DNA of 55,107 nucleotides from Candidatus Manganitrophaceae bacterium. Its GTDB lineage: Bacteria > Nitrospirota > Nitrospiria > SBBL01 > JAADHI01. The notes beneath the pieces were generated by a model that was given only the letters and a program-made list of their open reading frames with translations, did no database searches and had not been told where the DNA came from. The stretch spans positions 1-55,107 of the forward strand of contig DUAG01000072.1 of NCBI GenBank assembly GCA_012960925.1. The letters are read 5' to 3'. Shown here piece after piece: positions 34,612 through 43,289 of this stretch. The translations under genes were made by a program, and so were the position numbers. Positions within the stretch are counted from its first letter, which is position 1. Each line of letters starts with the position of its first letter.

Positions 34612-37600
34612 ATGAATGTCATGAGAAGAAATTCATTAAGAGTACTCTTCACGTTCGTGCTGATTTTTTCGGCTCAGGGATGGGCCATCGCCGGTGAGGC
34701 GGGACATAAGCATTCAGAGGGCCCTGAAAATCAGATGATGGCTTCCGCCGACGCGCAAGACTGGAAGGCGAAGCTGAAAGCACAGATTATGAGGGAAGAC
34801 AAGGCAGAGGGCCGTGAGGGTCAGGAGGGCCGGGTCAAAGCGGCCATGCAGACCCTCATGGACGATATTATGCAGGGGACCAAGAAGCTCTCAGAGCGCG
34901 GTGGAGATTCGGGGGGATTTAATAACCTCGGCGCCATGCAGCAGATGGACCGGAGCTTCTTCCTCGGCCCGAGCGGTGCATCAGAGACGGTTGGAGGGGG
35001 AGGGCATTGCCCCAAGACCGCACCGATAAAGAAGTTTGACATCTCCGCCATCAATATCGAGGTGACACTCAACCAGTGGCAGGATTTTTATCCCGGCTAC
35101 ATGTATATTTTGACAGAGAGTATCGAGGCGGCTCGCAAAGAAGAAGCGATGAATACTGCCGCCCGTGAGAAAGAAGGTTTTGATCCGGGTTCCATCTCTA
35201 ATGGCCTCCAGGGTGACGTTATCCAGCCGATTGTGATTCGTGCGAACCAGGGAGATTGCGTCCTGATTAAAATCACGAATAAGCTGGAAGAAGAAGAGGT
35301 GAGTCTTCATATCCACGGATCAAGTACAATCATCAGCTCGACCGGTAAGGCAGCAACCATCTCAAACCCCGATGCGACGATTACCGAAGAAGGTGGGAGC
35401 CAGGTATTTGAATGGTATATTCTGCCGGATGAGCAGGAAGGGGCACATGCCTTTCATAGCCATGTCGGGCGTGAGCAGGCCAGTCTGGGCATGATTGGTA
35501 CATTCATCGTGGAGCCCATGGGCTCTACCTACATTGATCCGCTTACAGGAAAAGACGGGAAGAGCGGCTGGCAGATGATGATTGTAAGCGACAAGACATT
35601 GCATCCCACTTCACGGGATTTCAGGGAGTTTGTCCTGGTTTATCACGAGATCGGAGATGAGTCCTTCCGTCCCTTGAACCGTTTTGGCGAGATGATCCCC
35701 CAGCGTGATCCGAATACGGATGCCTATCGTCCTTCGGCGCGAGCCTTGAATTTCCGAAGCGAGCCATTTGGGGTGAACAACCTTGCTGTGCAGGAGAAGT
35801 ATTTCCACTTTGAAGATGAGTCTCAGGGTTACAGTGCCTATACCTTCGGCGACCCTCCTACGACGATCCCAAGATCCTACATGGGAGATCCGGCAAAATA
35901 TCGCTTGGTCCACGGGGGCGGCGAGGTCTTTCATTCCCATCATCCACATGGTGGAACGATCCGTTGGCTGCGTCAGCCGAAGGCCGATGGAAAGGGCGAA
36001 ATGCTCTTGACTGCGGCGGAGAACGGCCCGGTGAAGTTTCCAGTCATTCGGACAACATCGGATCGGGTTGATGTGCAGGTGATTGGCCCGTCGGAGGTTC
36101 TTGACCTTCAGACAGAGTGTGGGTCAGGTCTTTGCCAGCAGTTGGCCGGGGATTTCCTCTTCCATTGTCATGTGGCCCATCACTATGTTGCAGGAATGTG
36201 GGGCTACTGGAGAGTTTACAATACCCTCCAGGGTGGAGATTATCCCTTCATGAGTACGGATGTGATGCCGCCTCTGGCGGAACTTCCGGACAGAAAAGGA
36301 CGCATCAAGCCGGGTGTGACTTCCGACAAGCTGGTCGGAAACACCATGGATTGGTTTGACAAGAAATGGAATATTACGAAGAAGACCAGCGACTGGTCGA
36401 AGCCGATTCCGGATGTCTCCATCAAGGACTGGGTCAAGATGATGTTGCCGCCTGCGGGCGAGCCGGGACATACCTCGGATGAGAAGGGTCAGATTATGGC
36501 GTATGACGCGACGGTATGGGACTGGATCTGGAAGGGGAGCAGGGCTTTTGGCGAAAAAGAGGCGACCAGTAAGTTTGACTCGCCGAAGTATAGATCTCCG
36601 ATGCCGGGTAAGCGTCCGCCAATTCTTTTTGATGCAAAGACCGGAAAGCTGTCCTGGCCGCACTTTAAACCGCACTTTGGGAAGAGGCCGCCGTTTGCGC
36701 GCCATCATGGTGGGGCGCCGTGGCTTGAGCCCATCCACATGGATAAAAATCATGGATCACTCTCCACCGACCCGGGCAGCATTGGTGCGCCAGGTGAGGA
36801 AACAACCTCTCCGGCGGCTCCGGGAGAGCAGGGTCGATGGAGTCTCTGTCCGGAAAATGCGGGGCGAAAACAGTATACCATTCACTTTATCGAGACGCCG
36901 ATTCAGCTCACAAAGAAGCTGGGCGATATCAAACCGGTCATCGATAAGGAAGGGTTGATCTACGTCCTCCATGAAGAAGAGGCTGAGATTCGGGCCGATG
37001 CGGGGAGTGATAAGACGATCCCCCTGGTTTACCGTTCCAGTGTCTATGATTGCGTCGATGTCATTTTAAAGAGTGAGTGGCTGGACAACGACGTCACGAA
37101 CTTCCAGATGTCGAAAATCAATATCCATATTCACTTTATCCAATTCGATAATCAGGCCTCGGATGGGGTCATTAGCGGTTTTTCGTATGACCAGTCCGTT
37201 CGGCCGTTCACGCAATTTACAAAAGAAAAACCGAAGGGTCTTCCGGTGCCGATGAATTCCCATTTAATGGCGGACGTCAAGGCAGGTGCGGATCGCATTA
37301 AATTTAAGATGCCGAAAGAGGCAAGCCGATTTCACGTCGGAACCGACATTATGATCGGAATGGACCAGGTCGAGACCGGAGAGATCCGATGGATCAAGGA
37401 CATCCAGGGAGATACCATGATCTTCTCGGAACCCTTGAAACATGACCATACCAAAGGCGAGATTGCCTCGGTAGAATGGGTCCGCTATCGTTATTGGGTG
37501 GATGCGGACACCGGTGCTGTTTTCTGGCATGATCATGCCTTTGGCGCGACCACCTGGGCGCACGGCGGTGTCGGTGCAATGATTGTTGAGCCGGCCGGTT

Positions 37601-39576
37601 CAACCTATCATGATCCCATGACTGGAAAAGAGATCCGAAGCGGTACGGTGGCCGATATTCGTTCAACTGAGCCGATCGGCTATGGCATCAACGGAAGCTT
37701 CCGGGAGTTGGTGGTCATGCCACATGATACTGTGCCGACGAACGCACAGGTCGTGACGGAAGGAAACCCGCCCGGTCAGTCCGTACAGGTCGCAATTGAT
37801 GCGGGTCAGACCCTATCTTTCCAGATGCCTTATGATCTGGATCATGTGGCCGTGAAGATGTTGAACGGCGGAACCCATACTACGGGAGGCGGATTTAACT
37901 TCCGCTCGGAATCCGTGGCCCGTCGCTTAAGAGCCAACCCGGACCCGACACTCGTCTTTTCGTCGAAGGCGCATCAAGATCCGAGTACGATCTTGGTCCA
38001 GGCTTACCTGGGTGATACCATTACGGTTCGTCTTCTGCACAGCCTGATGAATGAAAGCCATGTCTGGAGCGTTTCCGGGCATGCCTTCCGGACAGAACGT
38101 TATGCGGAGCATTCTGATTTCAGAAATGCCCATCATGTCGGTATCGCGGAACGTTATGACCTGGTCTTTAAGGCAGGCGGTCCGCAGATGATGGCAGGAG
38201 ATTACCTCCATTACAATGCACGCGCCTCCCATTTCTCAGAAGGATCTTGGGGAATCGTTCGTGTGCTTGATAAAGAAATCAGGGGTCTCCAGAAGCTTCC
38301 AGGAACAGGAAATGGTACAGGGATTATTCCCAGATCGGCAAAGTCACTCTGTCCTTCGGACGCGCCGATGAAGAAATTCACCGTCATCGCGGCGGATCAT
38401 GCCTTGAAGTTTAACTCCAAGGCGCCGGATGTGATTGAAGTTGATTTCGACCGTAAGCTCATCGTCTCGAACCCGAAAGGCAAGATCTTCATGCTTGAGG
38501 GGGAAATGGCGAGGGCTGCCACGGGAAATCATCCGCATCCGCTGACGCTTCATGTCAACTCTGGCGACTGTGTCAAGGTGACGCTGAAGAACAAAATGAA
38601 ATCAGGACACGCTTCGTTCAGTGCGGCGATGATGTCTTTTGATCCGAAGGATTCTCACGGTGTGAATGTGGGGAACAATCCAACCAATCAGACTGTTGCT
38701 CCGGGTAAGAAGAGAACCTATACCTTCTATGCCCATCCGCATCATGGTGAGTTCGCGGCCCTGGTTTGGGATTTTGGGGACTTCCTGAACAATGTTCGTG
38801 ACGGGCTCTTTGGTGCCATCATTGTCGGTCCAAAGGGATCGAAGTACCGTGATCCGGTGACCGGTGAAGATGTCTCCTTGAAGAATGCCTGGGCGGTTGA
38901 TGTCATTCTTGATCGGAGCCTTCCGGAAAATGCAGAACGATCCGATTTCCGTGATGTGTCTCTCTTCTTCCAGGATGAGGACAATATCATCGGGACATCG
39001 TTCATGCCCTACATCCAGCAAATTGCAGGTTTGACCGGCGTGAATTACCGGAGTGAGCCATGGATGTACCGTGAGGAGAACGGCTGTGAGCTGGCAACCA
39101 TGTACACCGCCTGTGTTGCCGGTGAGAAGGATCTGGCAACCCCGACCATTCTTGCCCATCAGGGTGATCCGGTTCGGATTCATGTCTTCGGAGCATTCAA
39201 TGAGCAGAATCAGGTGTTCAGCATCGAAGGTCATGAGTGGCCCTTCAAGCCGAATATGGTTGGCGCGGATATGTTGAGCAGCCTCCAGTTCGGTGCCGGT
39301 GAAACACTGGATGTTTACATCAAGCAGGGAGCGGGAGGTCCTTTCGGTCTGGTCGGAAACTATGTCTGGCAGAATCATCGTCTGCCCTACACCGCGGCCG
39401 GACAGTGGGGCTATCTCCGGGTTCTCCCTTCAGGGAATCGGGCGATCCTTCCGCTGAATCGATCGGGTGGTGGTGTCGGAGGCCGTACGGCTGAGGCTCC
39501 GATCGAAGCGGCACCAGAAGTGATCTCCGGTCGTGATTCGGATGCACCGGGACCGCTCTCCATGCTGGAGAAGTAA
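34612..39576 (+). CDS. mofA: MofA-type giant multicopper oxidase (putative manganese oxidase)
   Basis: The 1654-residue protein starts at ATG 34612, 6 nt after AGGAG (34601-34605), and has a signal peptide (about 1-27). Length and layout match Leptothrix MofA (about 1660 residues), linked to Mn(II) oxidation. Three modules begin at CP (residues 133, 746, 1247); each has a G-S-x-Y-x-D-P-x-T-G loop and an N-[FY]-R-S-E segment. Copper sites seen are HIHG (233-236), HSH (282-284), the type 1 motif HCHVAHHYVAGM (518-529) and WHDH (972-975). Modules 2 and 3 have lost the HCH motif. It is expected to act in the periplasm or outside the cell; Mn(II) as substrate is inferred. Confidence 0.85.
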   Translation: MNVMRRNSLRVLFTFVLIFSAQGWAIAGEAGHKHSEGPENQMMASADAQDWKAKLKAQIMREDKAEGREGQEGRVKAAMQTLMDDIMQGTKKLSERGGDSGGFNNLGAMQQMDRSFFLGPSGASETVGGGGHCPKTAPIKKFDISAINIEVTLNQWQDFYPGYMYILTESIEAARKEEAMNTAAREKEGFDPGSISNGLQGDVIQPIVIRANQGDCVLIKITNKLEEEEVSLHIHGSSTIISSTGKAATISNPDATITEEGGSQVFEWYILPDEQEGAHAFHSHVGREQASLGMIGTFIVEPMGSTYIDPLTGKDGKSGWQMMIVSDKTLHPTSRDFREFVLVYHEIGDESFRPLNRFGEMIPQRDPNTDAYRPSARALNFRSEPFGVNNLAVQEKYFHFEDESQGYSAYTFGDPPTTIPRSYMGDPAKYRLVHGGGEVFHSHHPHGGTIRWLRQPKADGKGEMLLTAAENGPVKFPVIRTTSDRVDVQVIGPSEVLDLQTECGSGLCQQLAGDFLFHCHVAHHYVAGMWGYWRVYNTLQGGDYPFMSTDVMPPLAELPDRKGRIKPGVTSDKLVGNTMDWFDKKWNITKKTSDWSKPIPDVSIKDWVKMMLPPAGEPGHTSDEKGQIMAYDATVWDWIWKGSRAFGEKEATSKFDSPKYRSPMPGKRPPILFDAKTGKLSWPHFKPHFGKRPPFARHHGGAPWLEPIHMDKNHGSLSTDPGSIGAPGEETTSPAAPGEQGRWSLCPENAGRKQYTIHFIETPIQLTKKLGDIKPVIDKEGLIYVLHEEEAEIRADAGSDKTIPLVYRSSVYDCVDVILKSEWLDNDVTNFQMSKINIHIHFIQFDNQASDGVISGFSYDQSVRPFTQFTKEKPKGLPVPMNSHLMADVKAGADRIKFKMPKEASRFHVGTDIMIGMDQVETGEIRWIKDIQGDTMIFSEPLKHDHTKGEIASVEWVRYRYWVDADTGAVFWHDHAFGATTWAHGGVGAMIVEPAGSTYHDPMTGKEIRSGTVADIRSTEPIGYGINGSFRELVVMPHDTVPTNAQVVTEGNPPGQSVQVAIDAGQTLSFQMPYDLDHVAVKMLNGGTHTTGGGFNFRSESVARRLRANPDPTLVFSSKAHQDPSTILVQAYLGDTITVRLLHSLMNESHVWSVSGHAFRTERYAEHSDFRNAHHVGIAERYDLVFKAGGPQMMAGDYLHYNARASHFSEGSWGIVRVLDKEIRGLQKLPGTGNGTGIIPRSAKSLCPSDAPMKKFTVIAADHALKFNSKAPDVIEVDFDRKLIVSNPKGKIFMLEGEMARAATGNHPHPLTLHVNSGDCVKVTLKNKMKSGHASFSAAMMSFDPKDSHGVNVGNNPTNQTVAPGKKRTYTFYAHPHHGEFAALVWDFGDFLNNVRDGLFGAIIVGPKGSKYRDPVTGEDVSLKNAWAVDVILDRSLPENAERSDFRDVSLFFQDEDNIIGTSFMPYIQQIAGLTGVNYRSEPWMYREENGCELATMYTACVAGEKDLATPTILAHQGDPVRIHVFGAFNEQNQVFSIEGHEWPFKPNMVGADMLSSLQFGAGETLDVYIKQGAGGPFGLVGNYVWQNHRLPYTAAGQWGYLRVLPSGNRAILPLNRSGGGVGGRTAEAPIEAAPEVISGRDSDAPGPLSMLEK

Positions 39577-39608
39577 TATTATTCTGATATTGTAGCTGTA
39601 CTACTGAA

Positions 39609-39653
39609 AACGGGGCAAGAGTAGGTGTATACTTGCTCATGTCCCGTTTTTTT
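39609..39653 (+). terminator. Intrinsic terminator after mofA
   Basis: AACGGG (39609-39614) pairs with CCCGTT (39643-39648), with an inner GCAAG/CTTGC extension, followed by a run of seven T. The three cupredoxin-like genes begin just behind it, so they may depend on read-through. Confidence 0.82.
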
Positions 39654-39683
39654 ATTTTCACGTTTCTCTTAAGGAGAATAAAT

Positions 39684-40655
39684 ATGAAAAAGCTTAGGTT
39701 GTTAGGCTTACTACTAGTTTTTATGGGACTCGTGGGTTTGATCTCGAGTCCTTTGTCTTTTGCTTATGAGACCGTAGATGTGAGCAATGGAGGTTCTTTT
39801 TCGGGCCGCATTACCTTGGAGGGGAGAAAGCCCTCGGTCCGTATCTTTTCCCTTGTCCTGTATCCCTTTGGTCCTTTTTGTAAAAAGATCTCGGATGGGA
39901 AAGGGAATGTTAAGCTGAAGGAATTCATCGTCGATAAAAATAAGGGGCTATGGGAAGCCGTGGTCTCCATAAAGAAGGTCACAAAGGGGAAGGCCTATCG
40001 GCCGACGCAAGCTGAATTTGTCGCGGTGGATTGCATGTTTCACCCTGCCGATGTTGCCAACAATGAGATGTTTGTCTTTGATGAAGAGGCCGGGTTCATG
40101 CGGCATGAGCATCCGAACGTGGCCATCATCCACAACCACGAAAGAATGAATATGATCAACCTGGACCCGGTTATCCATAATATTCAGGTTTTTCAGAATG
40201 AAAAAGGAAATATTATCCTGAACACGCCGCTGCCGCCCGCGAAGATAGCAAAGCCGGGCGAGCCGGTGATACCTTACAAGGTGCGCGGGGGCGTTCTTCA
40301 TTACAAAAAGGGAAAGCATATCTCACAGATGATTTGCGGCATGCATGAGTTTATGCAGAGTTGGGGCTATGTGGTGGACAATCCTTATTACGCGAAAACA
40401 GCCAAAGATGGAACTTACAAAATCGATGGTCTTTTGCCAGGAACCTACACGGTGAATATCTGGCATCCGCAATTCAAGGTTTATCATCGGGAGATCACCA
40501 TCGAAGCGAATAAGACCAGCACCTTTGATTTCGCCTTCAATGGCAATCTGATCAGAAGGCCGGAATACGAAAAACAGAAGCAATTTCGGATCAGTGTCGC
40601 AACACCTGAAGATCATCGTTTGCATGAGGGTGAGGAGCGTATTATCATAGACTAG
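39684..40655 (+). CDS. Exported cupredoxin-like protein with carboxypeptidase-regulatory-like domain, copy 1
   Basis: ATG 39684 follows AAGGAG (39671-39676); the frame is open further upstream but without a site. The 323-residue protein has a signal peptide ending SFA. Residues about 30-230 look like a cupredoxin with His165 (PVIHNIQVF) and Cys218, His221, Met224 (ICGMHEFMQSWG), a type 1 copper pattern. A carboxypeptidase-regulatory-like beta domain follows (DGTYKIDGLLPGTYTVNIWH). It ends DHRLHEGEERIIID. It is the first of three tandem paralogues downstream of mofA, so a role as electron acceptor of the oxidase is inferred. Confidence 0.82.
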   Translation: MKKLRLLGLLLVFMGLVGLISSPLSFAYETVDVSNGGSFSGRITLEGRKPSVRIFSLVLYPFGPFCKKISDGKGNVKLKEFIVDKNKGLWEAVVSIKKVTKGKAYRPTQAEFVAVDCMFHPADVANNEMFVFDEEAGFMRHEHPNVAIIHNHERMNMINLDPVIHNIQVFQNEKGNIILNTPLPPAKIAKPGEPVIPYKVRGGVLHYKKGKHISQMICGMHEFMQSWGYVVDNPYYAKTAKDGTYKIDGLLPGTYTVNIWHPQFKVYHREITIEANKTSTFDFAFNGNLIRRPEYEKQKQFRISVATPEDHRLHEGEERIIID

Positions 40656-40698
40656 ATTGACGTTTAAGTGGGTGGATGGGTTTCTATTAATGTTTTAT

Positions 40699-40739
40699 AA
40701 AAAGGGAGGCGAGAGGGGACTTGACTCTTCTCCCTTTTT
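40699..40739 (+). terminator. Intrinsic terminator between cupredoxin-like copies 1 and 2
   Basis: AAAAAGGGAG (40699-40708) pairs with CTCCCTTTTT (40730-40739), with an inner GAGAG/CTCTT extension. The A and T tracts make it potentially bidirectional. Confidence 0.82.
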
Positions 40740-40795
40740 GCTTATATCCTTAAGTCATCTGTAGTTATTGACGTAAAGTCAGTGGGTGGCGACCA

Positions 40796-41725
40796 GTGAA
40801 GAAGTCTTCTTTGTACAGCGTGTTCATCATCCTCAGTCTTTCCCTTGCTGTTGCTGAGCCTTCATATGCTTATGAAGAGGTGGATGTCCGTGACGCGGGA
40901 TCGATTATCGGCCGGATTACTTTAAAAGGGGCGATCCCTGAACCGCGCATCTTTTCTCTCGTTCTTTATCCTTTTGGTTCCTTTTGTAAGAAGATCTCTG
41001 ATGGTCGTGGCAATATCGTCCTTCAGGAGTTCATTGTTGGTGAAAGAGGAGGGCTGTGGGAGGCCGTGATCGCCGTTCAGAAGGTTGATAAGGGCAAGCC
41101 CTTTCCGGCGATTCAAAGTGAATTTGTTGCAGTAGACTGTATGTTCCATCCCGTTGATGTTGCGGCAAGTGAACAGTTTTTCATGGATGAACATGGGCAG
41201 ATGCACCATGACCACCCCAATGTTGCCATCCTGGAAAACCATCAGCCGATATCGATGGTCAACAAAGATCCCATTATCCATAATATCCAGGTCTATCAGA
41301 ATGAGAGAGGGAACGTTATTCTGAATCGCCCGCTCCCGGTCTCAAACGAACCCAGAGGTGGGGGACTTCATTTTTTAAAAGGGATGCGCATCTCGCAGAT
41401 GATTTGCGGCATGCATGAGTTTATGCAGAGTTGGGGTTTTATTGTCGACAATCCCTATTATGCTAAAAGTGCAAAAGACGGCAGATATATAATAGACGGA
41501 TTGCTCCCGGGAACCTACACCGTCAGCATTTGGCATCCGCATTATAAGGTTGTTGACCAGGTGATCAGCGTCCGGCCCCGCCAGCAAACGACGCTTAATT
41601 TTGAATTTGATGCGGCAAAGGTAAGGCGGCCGCTTTATGAGACCCAGAAACATTTTCGGATGGAGACGGCGACACCGGAAGATCATCGATTACACGAGGG
41701 AGATGAGCGCTTTATTATAGACTGA
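40796..41725 (+). CDS. Exported cupredoxin-like protein with carboxypeptidase-regulatory-like domain, copy 2
   Basis: The 309-residue product starts at GTG 40796, with only a weak GTGGG site before it. The signal peptide ends PSYA. It is closely similar to copy 1 over its whole length: ISDGRGNIVLQEFIVGERGG, DCMFHPVDVA, HHDHPNVAILENH. Candidate copper ligands are His162 (IIHNIQVY) and Cys204, His207, Met210 (ICGMHEFMQSWG). DGRYIIDGLLPGTYTVSIWH marks the C-terminal beta domain, and the tail DHRLHEGDERFIID matches copy 1. It is a recent duplicate. Confidence 0.82.
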   Translation: MKKSSLYSVFIILSLSLAVAEPSYAYEEVDVRDAGSIIGRITLKGAIPEPRIFSLVLYPFGSFCKKISDGRGNIVLQEFIVGERGGLWEAVIAVQKVDKGKPFPAIQSEFVAVDCMFHPVDVAASEQFFMDEHGQMHHDHPNVAILENHQPISMVNKDPIIHNIQVYQNERGNVILNRPLPVSNEPRGGGLHFLKGMRISQMICGMHEFMQSWGFIVDNPYYAKSAKDGRYIIDGLLPGTYTVSIWHPHYKVVDQVISVRPRQQTTLNFEFDAAKVRRPLYETQKHFRMETATPEDHRLHEGDERFIID

Positions 41726-41805
41726 TGCAAGCCATGACTTATGCGCCGCTCGCTTGATCACGGGACGATTGTTATTTTTATCATACGGATGCAGGGAGGT
41801 TTTTC

Positions 41806-42663
41806 TTGGCAAGAAGGGTTCTATTTGTTGTTTTAATTGCATTATCAGTTTTCGCGGGACAATCAATGGGTGAGGCCTATGAGGTGGCTGATGTCACACT
41901 AGGCGGAACCTTGAGGGGACGTGTTTTTTTGAAGGGGACGCCGCCTCCGGCAAAGATCTACCACCTGATTTTCTCTCCGAATATTGAATTTTGCAGTAGC
42001 ATCTCTGACGGGAAGGGGAATCGTCTTTTGAGAGAGTTTCGTGCCTCCGCGGACGGCGGGTTTCAGGATGTTGTTGTGGCCGTGGTCGGGGTCCAGGCGG
42101 GAAAACCCTTTGGCTTCACACCGAAAATTGAGATAGAGAATTGCCGGATTTCTCCCTTTGTGACCCCGGTACGGAATCATCACCCGATATCCATCACGAG
42201 CAATGACCCGGTGACACATGACATTCAGGCTTATACCATGCGGGGAGAATATACCTATGCGATGTTCAACAAACCTGCACCTGAAGGAACAGATGTGCTA
42301 AAGGAGGTGCGTCTTCGAAAGGGACATTATATTTTCAGGACGCAGTGCGGCGTCCACGATTACATGCAGTCCTGGGGCATTGCTGTCGGAAATCCATACT
42401 TTTCCAAGACGGACAATGAGGGATATTTTGAAATAACAGACATCCCGCCAGGGACCTATTTTGTCATCGCATGGCATCCTCGAATGGATATTGAGGCACG
42501 TAGAATTACCATTCGTCCCGGCGGACAAGTTGTAACCACCTTTGAATTTGACGCCAAAGAAGTGAAGATCCCGATCCATGATCTTCAAACCACTTACAGG
42601 TTAGATACGGCCCTTCAGCCCCATCACCTTGTTCCGCCTTCCGTAGAACTTCAAATCCACTAA
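41806..42663 (+). CDS. Exported cupredoxin-like protein with carboxypeptidase-regulatory-like domain, copy 3
   Basis: The 285-residue product starts at TTG 41806, after GGGAGGT (41794-41800). The signal peptide ends MGEA. It is the most diverged of the three. The ligand pattern is kept: His138 (VTHDIQAY) and Cys181, His184, Met187 (QCGVHDYMQSWG). The acidic/His-rich loop of copies 1 and 2 (DCMFHPxD, HxHPNVAI) is changed to ENCRISPF and NHHPISI. The stop codon overlaps that of the convergent lipoprotein gene by 4 nt. Confidence 0.8.
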   Translation: MARRVLFVVLIALSVFAGQSMGEAYEVADVTLGGTLRGRVFLKGTPPPAKIYHLIFSPNIEFCSSISDGKGNRLLREFRASADGGFQDVVVAVVGVQAGKPFGFTPKIEIENCRISPFVTPVRNHHPISITSNDPVTHDIQAYTMRGEYTYAMFNKPAPEGTDVLKEVRLRKGHYIFRTQCGVHDYMQSWGIAVGNPYFSKTDNEGYFEITDIPPGTYFVIAWHPRMDIEARRITIRPGGQVVTTFEFDAKEVKIPIHDLQTTYRLDTALQPHHLVPPSVELQIH

Positions 42664-43229
42664 TCAACGTAACCGATATCTCCGTCGGCTTCCCCGGTTA
42701 AAGTACGAAAGAGTTCATGAAATTGCTCTGTGGAGAGAGACTCATCTCTCAGGCGATTCAGATCTTCGGCTGTAATCGGTATCTGTGCATCAATGGCGAA
42801 AGCAGAGTTTCCGAATGCCACATAGTGGGGGAAAAATCGGAATTCCGGCAGGAGGTGGGTGATGCCGTTGTTGTAATGAATTGCCAACTCAATCATCATC
42901 CGTGCAACATCTGCAGAGACGCCACTTCCGATCACGATGTTCTTTGGCGGGTTACCGGCACGAAAGAATTGAATCATAACGCGTTTAATGGATTGATCTG
43001 CCAGAAGTTCCTTAATAAACTTGGCATCTTTCTTTCGTTCTTTTTTCAGAAACAATTCGACCTTGATCTTCGCATTGGGGATGGGAGCTGGAGGCACTTT
43101 AGATTCTTTAAAGTGCCGTTCCCCCTTTTCCTGGGGTGTTTCCGGCAGGACCGCGCATGCGGGAAGTACAAGGAAAGAGATCAAGGAAAATACAGTAACA
43201 ATTTTCTTCAGGATTATTCTTTTGTCCAC
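42660..43229 (-). CDS. Lipoprotein of unknown family, paralogue of the 32143 protein
   Basis: The 189-residue product starts at GTG 43227-43229, with GGAG 6 nt before it. The signal peptide has a lipobox (VLPAC, Cys about 25). The family is not recognised. From about residue 88 it aligns with the exported protein at 32143-32739 (NPPKNIVIGSGVSA against NPPMNIGIGSCVSA; DESLSTEQF against DPALSTKQF). It is convergent with the third cupredoxin-like gene and closes the oxidase block. Function is unknown. Confidence 0.78.
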   Translation of the reverse strand: MDKRIILKKIVTVFSLISFLVLPACAVLPETPQEKGERHFKESKVPPAPIPNAKIKVELFLKKERKKDAKFIKELLADQSIKRVMIQFFRAGNPPKNIVIGSGVSADVARMMIELAIHYNNGITHLLPEFRFFPHYVAFGNSAFAIDAQIPITAEDLNRLRDESLSTEQFHELFRTLTGEADGDIGYVD

Positions 43230-43289
43230 AAAGTACTCCTTACTTTAGGAATAGAAATCGTTTCAATAAAATAGTCGTGTATCAGAGGC

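Noticed and set aside
38602..39378. 258-codon minus-strand frame inside the multicopper oxidase gene
   Set aside because: It lies fully within the third oxidase module, has no ribosome site, and resembles no protein I know.
42717..43274. 185-codon plus-strand frame opposite the 42660 lipoprotein gene
   Set aside because: The minus frame has a lipobox and a clear paralogue at 32143; the plus frame has neither.
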